Source of the DNA: Variovorax sp. OV329
GTDB taxonomy: Bacteria > Pseudomonadota > Gammaproteobacteria > Burkholderiales > Burkholderiaceae_C
Assembly (NCBI RefSeq): GCF_900114785.1
Contig: NZ_FOUG01000022.1
Coordinates: 24,007 to 88,006, forward strand
Direction of reading: 5' to 3'
DNA length: 64,000 nucleotides
The translations under genes and the position numbers were made by a program. The notes beneath the pieces were generated by a model that was not told the DNA's origin, made no database searches, and saw only the letters and a list, made by a program, of their open reading frames with translations. Shown here piece by piece: positions 25,302 to 32,598 of this stretch; position 1 is the stretch's first letter, and each line of letters starts with the position of its first letter.

Positions 25302-25317
25302 GTCCAGTATCCTGGAC
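25302..25317. promoter_or_regulatory. Inverted repeat GTCCAG-TATC-CTGGAC
   Basis: Perfect 6-bp arms with a 4-base spacer just upstream of the HTH-cupin gene. A second partial copy of the half-site (TGGACTG) sits next to it at 25293. Likely the regulator's own operator. Confidence 0.5.
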
Positions 25318-25366
25318 CCACCAGCAAGCCACGCAGTCCGGCCAGAGGTCGTGGGGTGACCCTTCT

Positions 25367-26362
25367 TCAGTCGAGCTGCAAGCCCGCCGCCTGTGCGGCC
25401 TTGGGCAGCACGGCCAGTTCACGCTTCAAGACTTCCGCGAAGGCTTCGGGCGTGTTGCCGGTGGAAGGCGCGACGCCGCCGAGTTCGTTGAGCCGCTTGC
25501 GGAAGGCCGGCTCGGCGACGATCTTTGCGATCTTCTCGTTCAACAGCTTCACGACCGGCGCGGGCGTCTTGGCCGGCGCAACCACGCCGAACCACACATC
25601 GAAGTCCACCCCGCCAGCCACGCCTTGTTCGGTGAGCGTGGGGATGTCCGGCCACAGCTCGGAACGGCCATTGCGCAGCACGCCGATGGCGCGCAGCTTG
25701 CCCGATTGCACGAAGCTGCGCGCGTCGCCGGTGCCCAGCAGGCCCCAGGTCACCTCGTTGGCCATGAGTGCCTGCACCAGCGGCGCGCCGCCCTTGTAGG
25801 GCACGTGCACGAAGTTGCTGTCGGCATGCGCATTGATCGTTTCCGAGGCCAGGTGCGACAGGCCGCCCGCGCCCGCCGAGCCATAGGGCAGGCCGCCCTT
25901 GCCGGCCTTCTTGCCCGCGGCCAGCAGTTCCTGCACGTTCTTGTAGGGCGAATTTTCAGGCACCACCAGCAGCAGAGGCGCCAGCGACACCTGCGCAACC
26001 GGCACGAAGTCCGAAGCAGCGAAGCCGGCCTTCTTGTAGATCACCGGGTTGATCGACAGCATGCCGGTGAGCGTCATCGCCAGGGTGTAGCCGTCGGCAC
26101 CGCCCTGCAGCACCGAGGCCATCGCGATGTTGCCGCCAGCGCCTGGGCGGTTGTCGACCACCACCGGCTGGCCGAGTTCCTCCTGCAGGCGTGGCGCCAG
26201 CATGCGCGCCGCCACGTCCGTGGCACCGCCGGCCGGATAGGGCACGACCATCCGGATCGGCTTGGTCGGGTAGGCGCTGCCTTGCGCCACAGCCGCGCCT
26301 ACGATACCCAGCGCCAGGAACCCGGCCACGGCGACGCGGCCCAGAAGTTTGAAAGTACGCAC
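25367..26362 (-). CDS. Bug-family (TctC-like) periplasmic binding protein
   Basis: A 331-residue receptor starting at GTG 26362, five bases after AGGAG; no ATG is suitably placed. A Sec signal (RVAVAGFLALGIVGAAVAQG) precedes the family block IRMVVPYPAGGATDVAARML. DNRPGAGGNIAM is the ligand-loop region. It is the last gene of the operon that begins with the aconitase-type hydratase, so it should bring in the dicarboxylate-type substrate. No membrane partner is nearby. Confidence 0.9.
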   Translation of the reverse strand: MRTFKLLGRVAVAGFLALGIVGAAVAQGSAYPTKPIRMVVPYPAGGATDVAARMLAPRLQEELGQPVVVDNRPGAGGNIAMASVLQGGADGYTLAMTLTGMLSINPVIYKKAGFAASDFVPVAQVSLAPLLLVVPENSPYKNVQELLAAGKKAGKGGLPYGSAGAGGLSHLASETINAHADSNFVHVPYKGGAPLVQALMANEVTWGLLGTGDARSFVQSGKLRAIGVLRNGRSELWPDIPTLTEQGVAGGVDFDVWFGVVAPAKTPAPVVKLLNEKIAKIVAEPAFRKRLNELGGVAPSTGNTPEAFAEVLKRELAVLPKAAQAAGLQLD

Positions 26363-26426
26363 GCTTGCTCCTGATTGTTTTGAACGGGAAAGGGGTTGCT
26401 TGGTCGACGAGGGAGTCGGAACGCTC

Positions 26427-27308
26427 TCAGCGCTTGGCGCCGACTTCGTAGTGCGCCTGGCGTTCCTCCAGGGCGTGCCAGCCGATGATGTCCTTGAAGG
26501 CCGCCATGGTCGTCTGCTCGAAGGGCAGGTCATCGAAGTTGCCGCTGCGTCGCTGCGCCAGCACCTGCAGGTTGGCGCGCACCGCGTGCACGGTGCTCAG
26601 CAGGCCCGCGATGGGATAGGTGGCGAAGGCCGCGACGTTCTCGATCTGCGTGCGGCTCAGCCCGGTCATCCAGGTGCCGGCCATGAGCTGCAGCGACAGG
26701 CGACGGCCGCAGGTCTCGCGCATCTGCACCAACTGCTCGTAGCTGCTGAAGGTGCGTGAAATGGGCTGGATCAGGTCGGCGCCCGCCTCGGCGTAGCGCG
26801 CGGCGCGCTCGAGGGCCTCGCCTGCGTCCATGGCGTCGGTGCGCGCCACGATGAGCAGGTCCGCATCCTGGCGCGCATCCACCGCGGCCTTGATGCGTGC
26901 GATCGCCGCATCCATGGGCACGACGATCGACTCGGTGGCCGCGGCCGGGCAGCGCTTGGGGCTGACCTGGTCTTCCAGCGACAGGGCCGCGACACCGGCC
27001 TTCTCGAACTCGCGCACGGTGCGTCCCACGTTCAGCACGTTGCCGTAGCCGGTGTCGGCGTCGGCGAAGACAGGCTTGCGCACCACGTTGACCATGCGGT
27101 TCACGGTGGCGACGTTCTCGCTCAGCGTGTAGAGCTCCATGTCCGGCTGGCCGAGCAGCGCAGCGGAGATGCCGAAGCCGGTGCTGAAGATGCCGTCGAA
27201 ATCCGACTGGTCCACCAGCAGTGCCGACAGGGCGTCCTGTGCGCCGCCGAACCAGAAGGTGGGGCCGTGGGTGATGCGCTGGCGCAGGGCCTGGCGTGGG
27301 GTGGTCAT
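26427..27308 (-). CDS. Isocitrate lyase/PEP mutase family carbon-carbon lyase
   Basis: A 293-residue TIM-barrel enzyme. FADADTGYGN (81-90) and LEDQVSPKRC (111-120) are the family metal and catalytic loops. The catalytic loop reads KRCPAA where methylisocitrate lyase has KRCGH, so the His of that loop is absent. Candidates are 2,3-dimethylmalate lyase, an oxaloacetate decarboxylase-like enzyme or another 2-alkylmalate lyase. Two aconitase-type hydratase subunits are directly upstream, which favours a pathway that hydrates an unsaturated dicarboxylate and then cleaves the malate formed to pyruvate plus a small acid. Confidence 0.85.
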   Translation of the reverse strand: MTTPRQALRQRITHGPTFWFGGAQDALSALLVDQSDFDGIFSTGFGISAALLGQPDMELYTLSENVATVNRMVNVVRKPVFADADTGYGNVLNVGRTVREFEKAGVAALSLEDQVSPKRCPAAATESIVVPMDAAIARIKAAVDARQDADLLIVARTDAMDAGEALERAARYAEAGADLIQPISRTFSSYEQLVQMRETCGRRLSLQLMAGTWMTGLSRTQIENVAAFATYPIAGLLSTVHAVRANLQVLAQRRSGNFDDLPFEQTTMAAFKDIIGWHALEERQAHYEVGAKR

Positions 27309-27373
27309 CGCGATTCTCCAGTTGAGCGTGCCCTGGCCGTGGCGGGCCTGGACACAGGTGGTTGTGAGAGCTG

Positions 27374-27910
27374 TCAGGCCGCGCGCGCCTGCGCGTTTTT
27401 CTCTTCAGCGAAGCGCGCCTTCAGGTAGGGGATGAGGCCGCCCGCATCGAGCATGCCGCGCTCGGACGAAGAAAAGGGCTGCAGCGGCAAGCGCTGGCCG
27501 CTGCGCGCGTTGCTCACCTCGCTGGCGTCCCAGTTCACGTCCAGCTCGTCGCCCCGCTCGGCCGCGGCAAGAATGCCGGGACAGCTGACCAGCGGGAAGC
27601 CCATACTCATCTCGCCGCGGAAGAAGCCGGGCGAGAAGGACTCCGCTATCACGCAGGAGATGCCCAGGTGCCGCATGGCGCGCATGGCCGGATAGTGCGG
27701 GTGGCCGTAGCCGAAGTTGCTGCCGCCCACCAGCAGGTCGCCCTTGCGCACGCTGCTCGCGAAGCCGGGCATGTAGTCGGACATCGCCAGCGCGGCAAGC
27801 TCCTTCACGTCGGTGATCTTGATGTTGCGCACGCCGATGATGAGGTCGATGTCGAAGTCGTCCTCGGCGAAGACCCAGGCCACGCGGCCGCGCAGGTTGA
27901 CGAGGCTCAT
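27374..27910 (-). CDS. Aconitase-type hydratase, small subunit (LeuD-like)
   Basis: A 178-residue swivel-domain subunit. GGSNFGYGHPHYPAMRAMRHLG is split here as GGSNFGYGHPHYP and a following helix, corresponding to the conserved GSREHA-type region of LeuD with GSNFG in place of GSSRE. ATG 27910 overlaps the stop of the large-subunit gene (ATGA). Such small subunits occur in isopropylmalate isomerase, homoaconitase and dimethylmaleate hydratase. With no leucine genes around, a catabolic role is likely. Confidence 0.85.
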   Translation of the reverse strand: MSLVNLRGRVAWVFAEDDFDIDLIIGVRNIKITDVKELAALAMSDYMPGFASSVRKGDLLVGGSNFGYGHPHYPAMRAMRHLGISCVIAESFSPGFFRGEMSMGFPLVSCPGILAAAERGDELDVNWDASEVSNARSGQRLPLQPFSSSERGMLDAGGLIPYLKARFAEEKNAQARAA

Positions 27911-29196
27911 GCGGCGGCTCCTGCGGCAGCGGCCGCTTCGGCCAGGTAGGGACGCGGGTCTGCAATGCGCCCTTCGAGCGCGGACGCCGCCACGACTGCG
28001 GCGTTGCAGATGTAGATCTCCGAATCGACGCTGCCCATGCGGCCCGGGGTGTTCAGCGTGCCGGTGGACACGGCGCGCTGGCCATCGCTCATGGTGGCGA
28101 TGCGGCCGAAGCAGTAGTCGCAGCTGGGCGAGCTGATGAAGGCGCCCGCCTCCACCAGGACTTCGATCAGGCCTTCGCGCGCCGCGGCGGCCATGATCGC
28201 CTTCGAGGTGGGCACCACATGCAGCTGGAAGCCCGGCTGGATATGCCGGCCACGCAGAACATCGGCGGCCACGCGCAGGTCCTCCAGGCGGCCACTGGCG
28301 CACGAACCGAGGTAGCCGGTATGCACCTCCAGGCCGACGTGGTCCTTGAGGTCGCGCGTATTCGCCGGGCTGGGCGGAACCACCACGATGGGCTCGAGCG
28401 AGGACACGTCGATCCTCACGACCTGCTCGTAGACGGCGTCGGGATCGGGATGCACCGGCTCCAGGGCCACCTTCGAGCGGCCTGCCACATAGGCCATCGT
28501 CTTCGCGTCGGGCGCAATGAGCATGGTGGTCGCGCCCAGGAACATCGCCTGGCCGCAGATGGTCTGCCGACCCTCGATGCTCATCGCGTCGATGACCGGG
28601 CCGCAGATTTCCACGGCCTTGAACCGGCAGGACGCCGGCCCCATGACGCGCACCATGTGGTGGAACACGTCGCGCGCCATCACGCCGGGCTGGAGCGTGC
28701 CCAGCAGCTCGACCTTCACGGTGGCTGGCACGGTCATGGTCACGCGCTCCGTCACGAAGGACTCGATCACGCCCTTGCGCGCCCCGAAGGCGAAGGTGCC
28801 GAAGGCGCCCAGCTGGCTGACATGGCCGTCGAAGTGCACGACGAAGGCGCCCGGCGTGGCATAGCCCAGTTCAGCCGAGACCTGGTGGCCGATGCCTTCG
28901 CGCTCGTACACCGGCACGCCCTGCTCCTTGCCCCAGGCGCGGGTGATCTTGTGCAGCTCTTCCTCCTTGGGCGCCGCGGCCGGGACCATGTGGTCGATGA
29001 AGAGCACGAAGCGCTCGGGGCTGGAGACTTTCTCGATGCCGAAGTCCTCGCGCGTCTCCTTGAAGAACACGTCGGTGTAGCCGGGGAAGTCGTAGCTGAT
29101 CACGAAGTCCGGGCGCGCCGTGACCTCGTCTCCCGGCTTCACGCTCTGCCTGCCGCAGGCGCGCGCCAGTATCTTTTCCGTCATCGTTTGGGGCAT
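27907..29196 (-). CDS. Aconitase-type hydratase, large subunit (LeuC-like)
   Basis: A 429-residue Fe-S hydro-lyase subunit. C299 (GSCASGR), C359 and C362 (SCDYC) ligate the 4Fe-4S cluster; FIDHMVPA at 66-73 is the active-site loop. The GSCASGR form departs from GSCTNGR of aconitase and LeuC, which suggests a different substrate, possibly a dimethylmaleate-like or citraconate-like diacid. It is first in an operon with the small subunit, a lyase and a Bug receptor, and divergent from an IclR regulator. Confidence 0.87.
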   Translation of the reverse strand: MPQTMTEKILARACGRQSVKPGDEVTARPDFVISYDFPGYTDVFFKETREDFGIEKVSSPERFVLFIDHMVPAAAPKEEELHKITRAWGKEQGVPVYEREGIGHQVSAELGYATPGAFVVHFDGHVSQLGAFGTFAFGARKGVIESFVTERVTMTVPATVKVELLGTLQPGVMARDVFHHMVRVMGPASCRFKAVEICGPVIDAMSIEGRQTICGQAMFLGATTMLIAPDAKTMAYVAGRSKVALEPVHPDPDAVYEQVVRIDVSSLEPIVVVPPSPANTRDLKDHVGLEVHTGYLGSCASGRLEDLRVAADVLRGRHIQPGFQLHVVPTSKAIMAAAAREGLIEVLVEAGAFISSPSCDYCFGRIATMSDGQRAVSTGTLNTPGRMGSVDSEIYICNAAVVAASALEGRIADPRPYLAEAAAAAGAAA

Positions 29197-29212
29197 GTCT
29201 GCGCTTCCGTTT

Positions 29213-29262
29213 CAACTTCCACGATGTGGTTGTTGATCAATCTCGATTGCCCAAACTATAGT
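29213..29262. promoter_or_regulatory. IclR/hydratase divergent promoter with interrupted dyad
   Basis: A dyad CAAC-N2-CCAC-N3-GTGG-N2-GTTG spans 29213-29235 and lies between the two divergent start codons, a good site for the IclR protein. TTGATC (29233) and TATAGT (29257), spaced by 18 bases, form a plausible plus-strand promoter for the regulator itself. Confidence 0.5.
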
Positions 29263-29272
29263 GACGGCTCCT

Positions 29273-30169
29273 ATGACACCGTTCGGGTGCAACCCGGATT
29301 ACTGCCACACTGTGGAAACTAAAAGCAGAACACCCCGCAAGCGCGCCTTGGCCCCGGACGAAACCGCGGCACCACCGCCCCAGGACGAGTCAGGCGCCAG
29401 AAGCGGCACGCAGAGCATCGAGCGGGTCGTCGGCATGCTGCGGGTGATTGCCTCCCGCGGACGGCGGGGCATGCGCATCGCGGACGTCGTGAGCGTCAGC
29501 GGGCTGCCGATGTCCACCTGCTTCCGGATGCTGCAGCGCCTGGAGCTCGAAGGCTTGGCCATTCGCGACCCGCTCACGCGCAAGTACCACCTGGGTCCGC
29601 TGCTCTACGAACTCGGGCTGCTCGCCGAACCGGGCTATCGCCTGAGCCAACTGTGCGAGGGCCCGATGCGCGTGATCGCCGACCTGACGCAGGACACCGT
29701 GTACCTGAGCGAGCGCCGCGGCGTGGAATCGATCTGCACGAGCCGTGCCCTGGGCGACTACCCGATCAAGGCGCTGACGCTCGACGTCGGCATCCGCCGT
29801 CCCATGGGTGTGGGCGCGGGCGGGCTGGCGATCCTCGGCGCGCTGCCCGAAGCCGAGGCGGCCGAGGTGCTTGAAGCCAACGGCGCGCAGTACTCGAAGT
29901 TCGGCGAGTTCGACCCTGCATTCCTGCAGGCGGCGGTCGCCGAAAGCCGCAAGCGGGGGTACTCATTCCTCGACAGCGCCGCGACCCCGGGCACCGCGGC
30001 CGTGGGCGTCGCCTTCCCGCCCAGGAACCCCGTCGCCGCCATCAGCGTGGCCGCCATTTCCACGCGCCTGGGGCCCGAGCGCCGGGTCGAGGTGGCGAAG
30101 ATCATCCAGAAGCAGGTGCGGGCGATCTGCGGCTTGCTGGAATCGCAGGGGTCCAGGTCGGCTTTGTAG
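29273..30169 (+). CDS. IclR-family transcriptional regulator
   Basis: A roughly 298-residue regulator. A charged 45-residue head precedes the HTH (SIERVVGMLRVIASRGRRGM, then VVSVSGLPMSTCFRML), and the effector domain fills the rest (SERRGVESICTS; GVGAGGLAILGALP). The start is uncertain: ATG 29273 is used, but a -10 box at 29257-29262 would leave almost no leader, so GTG 29312 is possible. Divergent from the hydratase/lyase operon, which it most likely controls. Confidence 0.85.
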   Translation: MTPFGCNPDYCHTVETKSRTPRKRALAPDETAAPPPQDESGARSGTQSIERVVGMLRVIASRGRRGMRIADVVSVSGLPMSTCFRMLQRLELEGLAIRDPLTRKYHLGPLLYELGLLAEPGYRLSQLCEGPMRVIADLTQDTVYLSERRGVESICTSRALGDYPIKALTLDVGIRRPMGVGAGGLAILGALPEAEAAEVLEANGAQYSKFGEFDPAFLQAAVAESRKRGYSFLDSAATPGTAAVGVAFPPRNPVAAISVAAISTRLGPERRVEVAKIIQKQVRAICGLLESQGSRSAL

Positions 30170-30282
30170 CGTTTCGGGCTCGCACGGTCAGTTCAGAACT
30201 GAAGCAGCGAGCATCGCCGCAAGAGAAGCGATCGTGGTCCCGCGCACGATTGGCATATGCTCAAGCCCGGAGGGACACTTGC

Positions 30283-30516
30283 ATGGCCATCGGAACCGTA
30301 TTCGTCACCAAGCGAACTCAAGCAGTCCGCCTCCCCTTTGACGTGCGTTTGCCTGAGGGCATCCACAAGGTAGAAGTGCGAGTTAGGGGCAACGAGCGCA
30401 TCCTCGTGCCCCTCGGCAAGACCTGGGACAGCTTCTTCCTCCAAGACCCCTGTCTCAGCGACGACTTCCTGCCCGACCGCGCAAACCAGCACCAATCAGC
30501 CCGGGAACTGCTCTGA
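30283..30516 (+). CDS. vapB: VapB-type antitoxin
   Basis: A 77-residue AbrB-fold antitoxin (FVTKRTQAVRLPFDVRLPEG) with a C-terminal toxin-binding tail (GKTWDSFFLQDPCLSDDFLP). GGAGGG lies seven bases before ATG 30283. Its stop overlaps the start of the vapC remnant (TGATG at 30514-30518), the usual layout for vapBC. Since the toxin is broken, this may be an orphan antitoxin. Confidence 0.85.
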   Translation: MAIGTVFVTKRTQAVRLPFDVRLPEGIHKVEVRVRGNERILVPLGKTWDSFFLQDPCLSDDFLPDRANQHQSARELL

Positions 30517-30625
30517 TGCCGCGATACCTGCTGGACATCGACTTCGTCATCCACGTGTTGAACGGTGTCCCAACGAGGTACTCGCTACTTTCAATGCGAA
30601 CACCAGCAGCATCGCAATCTCCGCT
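30516..30625 (+). pseudogene. vapC: vapC toxin remnant (PIN domain), frameshifted and truncated
   Basis: The start MPRYLLDIDFVIHVLNGVP keeps the PIN-domain N-terminus with its first acidic residue. After 30570 the match moves to another frame, NEVLATFNANTSSIAISA, and fits VapC again; a missing C in the CCC run at 30569-30571 explains this. Homology ends near 30625 after about 37 residues, while a whole VapC is about 130. The remaining active-site acids are gone, so the toxin is dead. Confidence 0.75.
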
Positions 30626-30688
30626 GCCGGCGGGACGCTTGCGGCCATTAGCCCAGGCGCTCGTCAACCGATGATTCGAGCCCGAAGC

Positions 30689-31708
30689 ATGAAGTCGAAA
30701 CCGAAGTTGCGCTCGCGCTGTGCGTTGCTCGCCTTGGCGCTGGCATGTTCGTCCAGTGCATTCGCCCAGTGGCGAGCCTCCACTTCCCAGGAGCAGTCTC
30801 TGGATGCCCTCGCCTTCCAGGGCATCGAGCAAGCCATCGGCGAGGACTTTCCGGACGTCCAGAGCGTGGTTGTCGCCCTGCGGGGTCGCCTGGTCTTCCA
30901 GTACTACCGCGATGGCAATCCGGAGAGCCTTCGGCAGGTCCAGTCCGTGGCCAAGAGTGCGCTGTCGACGCTCGTCGGCATTGCGATGCAGCGCGGGCAT
31001 ATCAAGAGCCTGGACCAGCCCGTGGTGGAACTCCTGCCGCAGCTGCTGCCGCTCAACACAGACCCCAGATCCCGCGACATCACGCTTCGTCATCTCTTGA
31101 CGATGACAGCAGGCTTCCCAGTCGACGACCCGACGGGCACTGCGCCGGCACTCGCCGTCCAGGCCGGCTGGGCGCGGCCGATCTCGAGCAGCCCCGGAAC
31201 CGTGTTCGCGTACGACAACACAGCCGTCAACACGGTGGCAGAGATCCTCAGGAAGACGACCGGCATGCCCGTGCCTGACTTCGCTCGCCAGCAGCTGGTG
31301 ACCCCTCTTGGCATGGCCGAGCCGTCCTACCAGCGCGGCTTGAGCATGCGAACGCTGGACATGGCGAAACTGGGCCAGTTGGCACTGCAGGACGGCCGCT
31401 GGGGCGAGATGCAATTGCTCTCGCCATCCTTCGTCGCGGATGCGACCACTGCCCGCAACGCGGGCGGGAAGCCGGTTGCGCTGCCTTATGGCCTGATGTG
31501 GTGGGTGGTGCCATCCAAGGCGCCACGACCCACATTCCTGGCCAGCGGCTTCAGCGGCCAGTTTGTCTGGGTGTATCCCGGCATGCAGATGGTGGTGGCG
31601 ACGACCTCGACGGTTTCGATGGGCGCCCAGGAGCGCGGCCAGGCGCTGCAGCTCATGCGCACCCGGCTCTATGCGGCTGCGCAGAAGCGCGAAACAGGGA
31701 CGCCATGA
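30689..31708 (+). CDS. Exported serine hydrolase of the class C beta-lactamase/penicillin-binding family
   Basis: A 339-residue protein with a Sec signal (LLALALACSSSAFA) and the beta-lactamase fold motifs S86-V-A-K89 and Y175-D-N177. A conserved DITLRHLLTMTAGFP block follows the active-site helix. ATG 30689 gives the normal signal peptide; an ATG six codons earlier is in frame. Such proteins may be esterases, peptidases or amidases rather than true resistance enzymes, and nothing here points to antibiotic resistance. It stands alone after the vapBC remnant. Confidence 0.85.
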   Translation: MKSKPKLRSRCALLALALACSSSAFAQWRASTSQEQSLDALAFQGIEQAIGEDFPDVQSVVVALRGRLVFQYYRDGNPESLRQVQSVAKSALSTLVGIAMQRGHIKSLDQPVVELLPQLLPLNTDPRSRDITLRHLLTMTAGFPVDDPTGTAPALAVQAGWARPISSSPGTVFAYDNTAVNTVAEILRKTTGMPVPDFARQQLVTPLGMAEPSYQRGLSMRTLDMAKLGQLALQDGRWGEMQLLSPSFVADATTARNAGGKPVALPYGLMWWVVPSKAPRPTFLASGFSGQFVWVYPGMQMVVATTSTVSMGAQERGQALQLMRTRLYAAAQKRETGTP

Positions 31709-31765
31709 CAGCGGTCGGGCCAGGAGCGGGCGCCCTGGAAGCAGCAGCGGACGCGCGCGCGCCGG

Positions 31766-32113
31766 CTACGCGCCAAGTCCGACGATGACGAACGCAATGG
31801 CGACGTCGACGAGAACGGCCACAGCAAAGGTGGAAAGCGCGAGCGCTGTGAATCTGCAGGCGCCAACGGAACCATCGGGTCTGGACAGCGAGATACCAGG
31901 CGATGGCTGAAACTGCGAGCAGCCCCGAAATGACGGGATGACCCACTCGGCCAAGCGCAGTGGCAAGCGCGATGCCGACGACGAACGGCGCCGCAAAAAG
32001 GCATTGGAGGAAGAATGGACGACGCAGCGCCACAGCGTCCGCGGATAGAACAGCAGCCACGTCATCTCATAGAGAAGCTCTTCGACCGAGCGGATGAACT
32101 TGAGAAACTCCAT
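31766..32113 (-). pseudogene. Broken small integral-membrane-protein gene
   Basis: The first 30 residues (MEFLKFIRSVEELLYEMTWL, ATG 32113, then LFYPRTLWR) are in the frame that ends at 31766. From about 32021 to 31833 the plausible hydrophobic sequence (RPFFLQCLFAAPFVVG, then LLAVSAIAWYLAVQTRWFRW) lies in another frame, and the last helix (TFAVAVLVDVAIAFVIVGLG) is back in the first. From memory of similar proteins, a middle part of about 100 residues also seems missing. I read this as a decayed gene for a Yip1-like inner-membrane protein. Family name is uncertain. Confidence 0.55.
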
Positions 32114-32260
32114 GGACGCCTCGTGAAGTCTGCACGTTGGCCGATTATGAAGCGCGCTTCGGACCGCGGGAACCAGTCCATTCGGACGGCGACGTGCGGC
32201 GGTGCGCCTGGCACGATGCAGACCTGCAAAACCTTGTCGTTCACTACGACCCGAGAGCAA

Positions 32261-32470
32261 ATGGCCTATTCGATCCAGTCCACCGTCAACGAGCTGATGG
32301 CAAGCGACAGCGCCAAGGCGATCGTCGACAGGTACCTGCCTGGCGCTTCGTCGCATCCCCGGATCGCCTTGGCTGGCGGGATGAGATTGGCCACCGTCGC
32401 GCAGTTGGCCGGAAATCTGCTCCCGCAGGAAACGCTGGACAAGATCGACGCAGAACTCCGGTCCCTGTAG
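32261..32470 (+). CDS. Small hypothetical protein, 69 residues
   Basis: Not recognised with certainty. MAYSIQSTVNELMASDSAKA and the block IVDRYLPGASSHP, ending in LPQETLDKIDAELRSL, resemble a short helical domain found alone or at the C-terminus of some larger enzymes in proteobacteria. No signal peptide. A weak GAGAG precedes ATG 32261. It lies between the broken membrane-protein gene and the dehydrogenase, so it may be a fragment of a lost larger gene, though it reads cleanly from start to stop. Confidence 0.5.
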   Translation: MAYSIQSTVNELMASDSAKAIVDRYLPGASSHPRIALAGGMRLATVAQLAGNLLPQETLDKIDAELRSL

Positions 32471-32598
32471 GTTCAGCGCACGACAGGACTTCGCGGGAGG
32501 CCCCGGGCTCGTAGGCGCGGCCCTGGTGATTCAGGACCGTTCGGCCACGACGCGAAATCGCGACCCCGTGCCGGCGACAGCCGCCCAGGGGCCGAGTC

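Noticed and set aside
30689..31708. Calling the serine hydrolase an antibiotic-resistance beta-lactamase
   Set aside because: Only the general SxxK and YxN fold motifs are present; the family is mostly esterases and peptidases.
30180..32480. Possible mobile element or island around the vapB/vapC remnant
   Set aside because: No integrase, transposase, terminal repeats or tRNA is visible; gene decay alone explains it.
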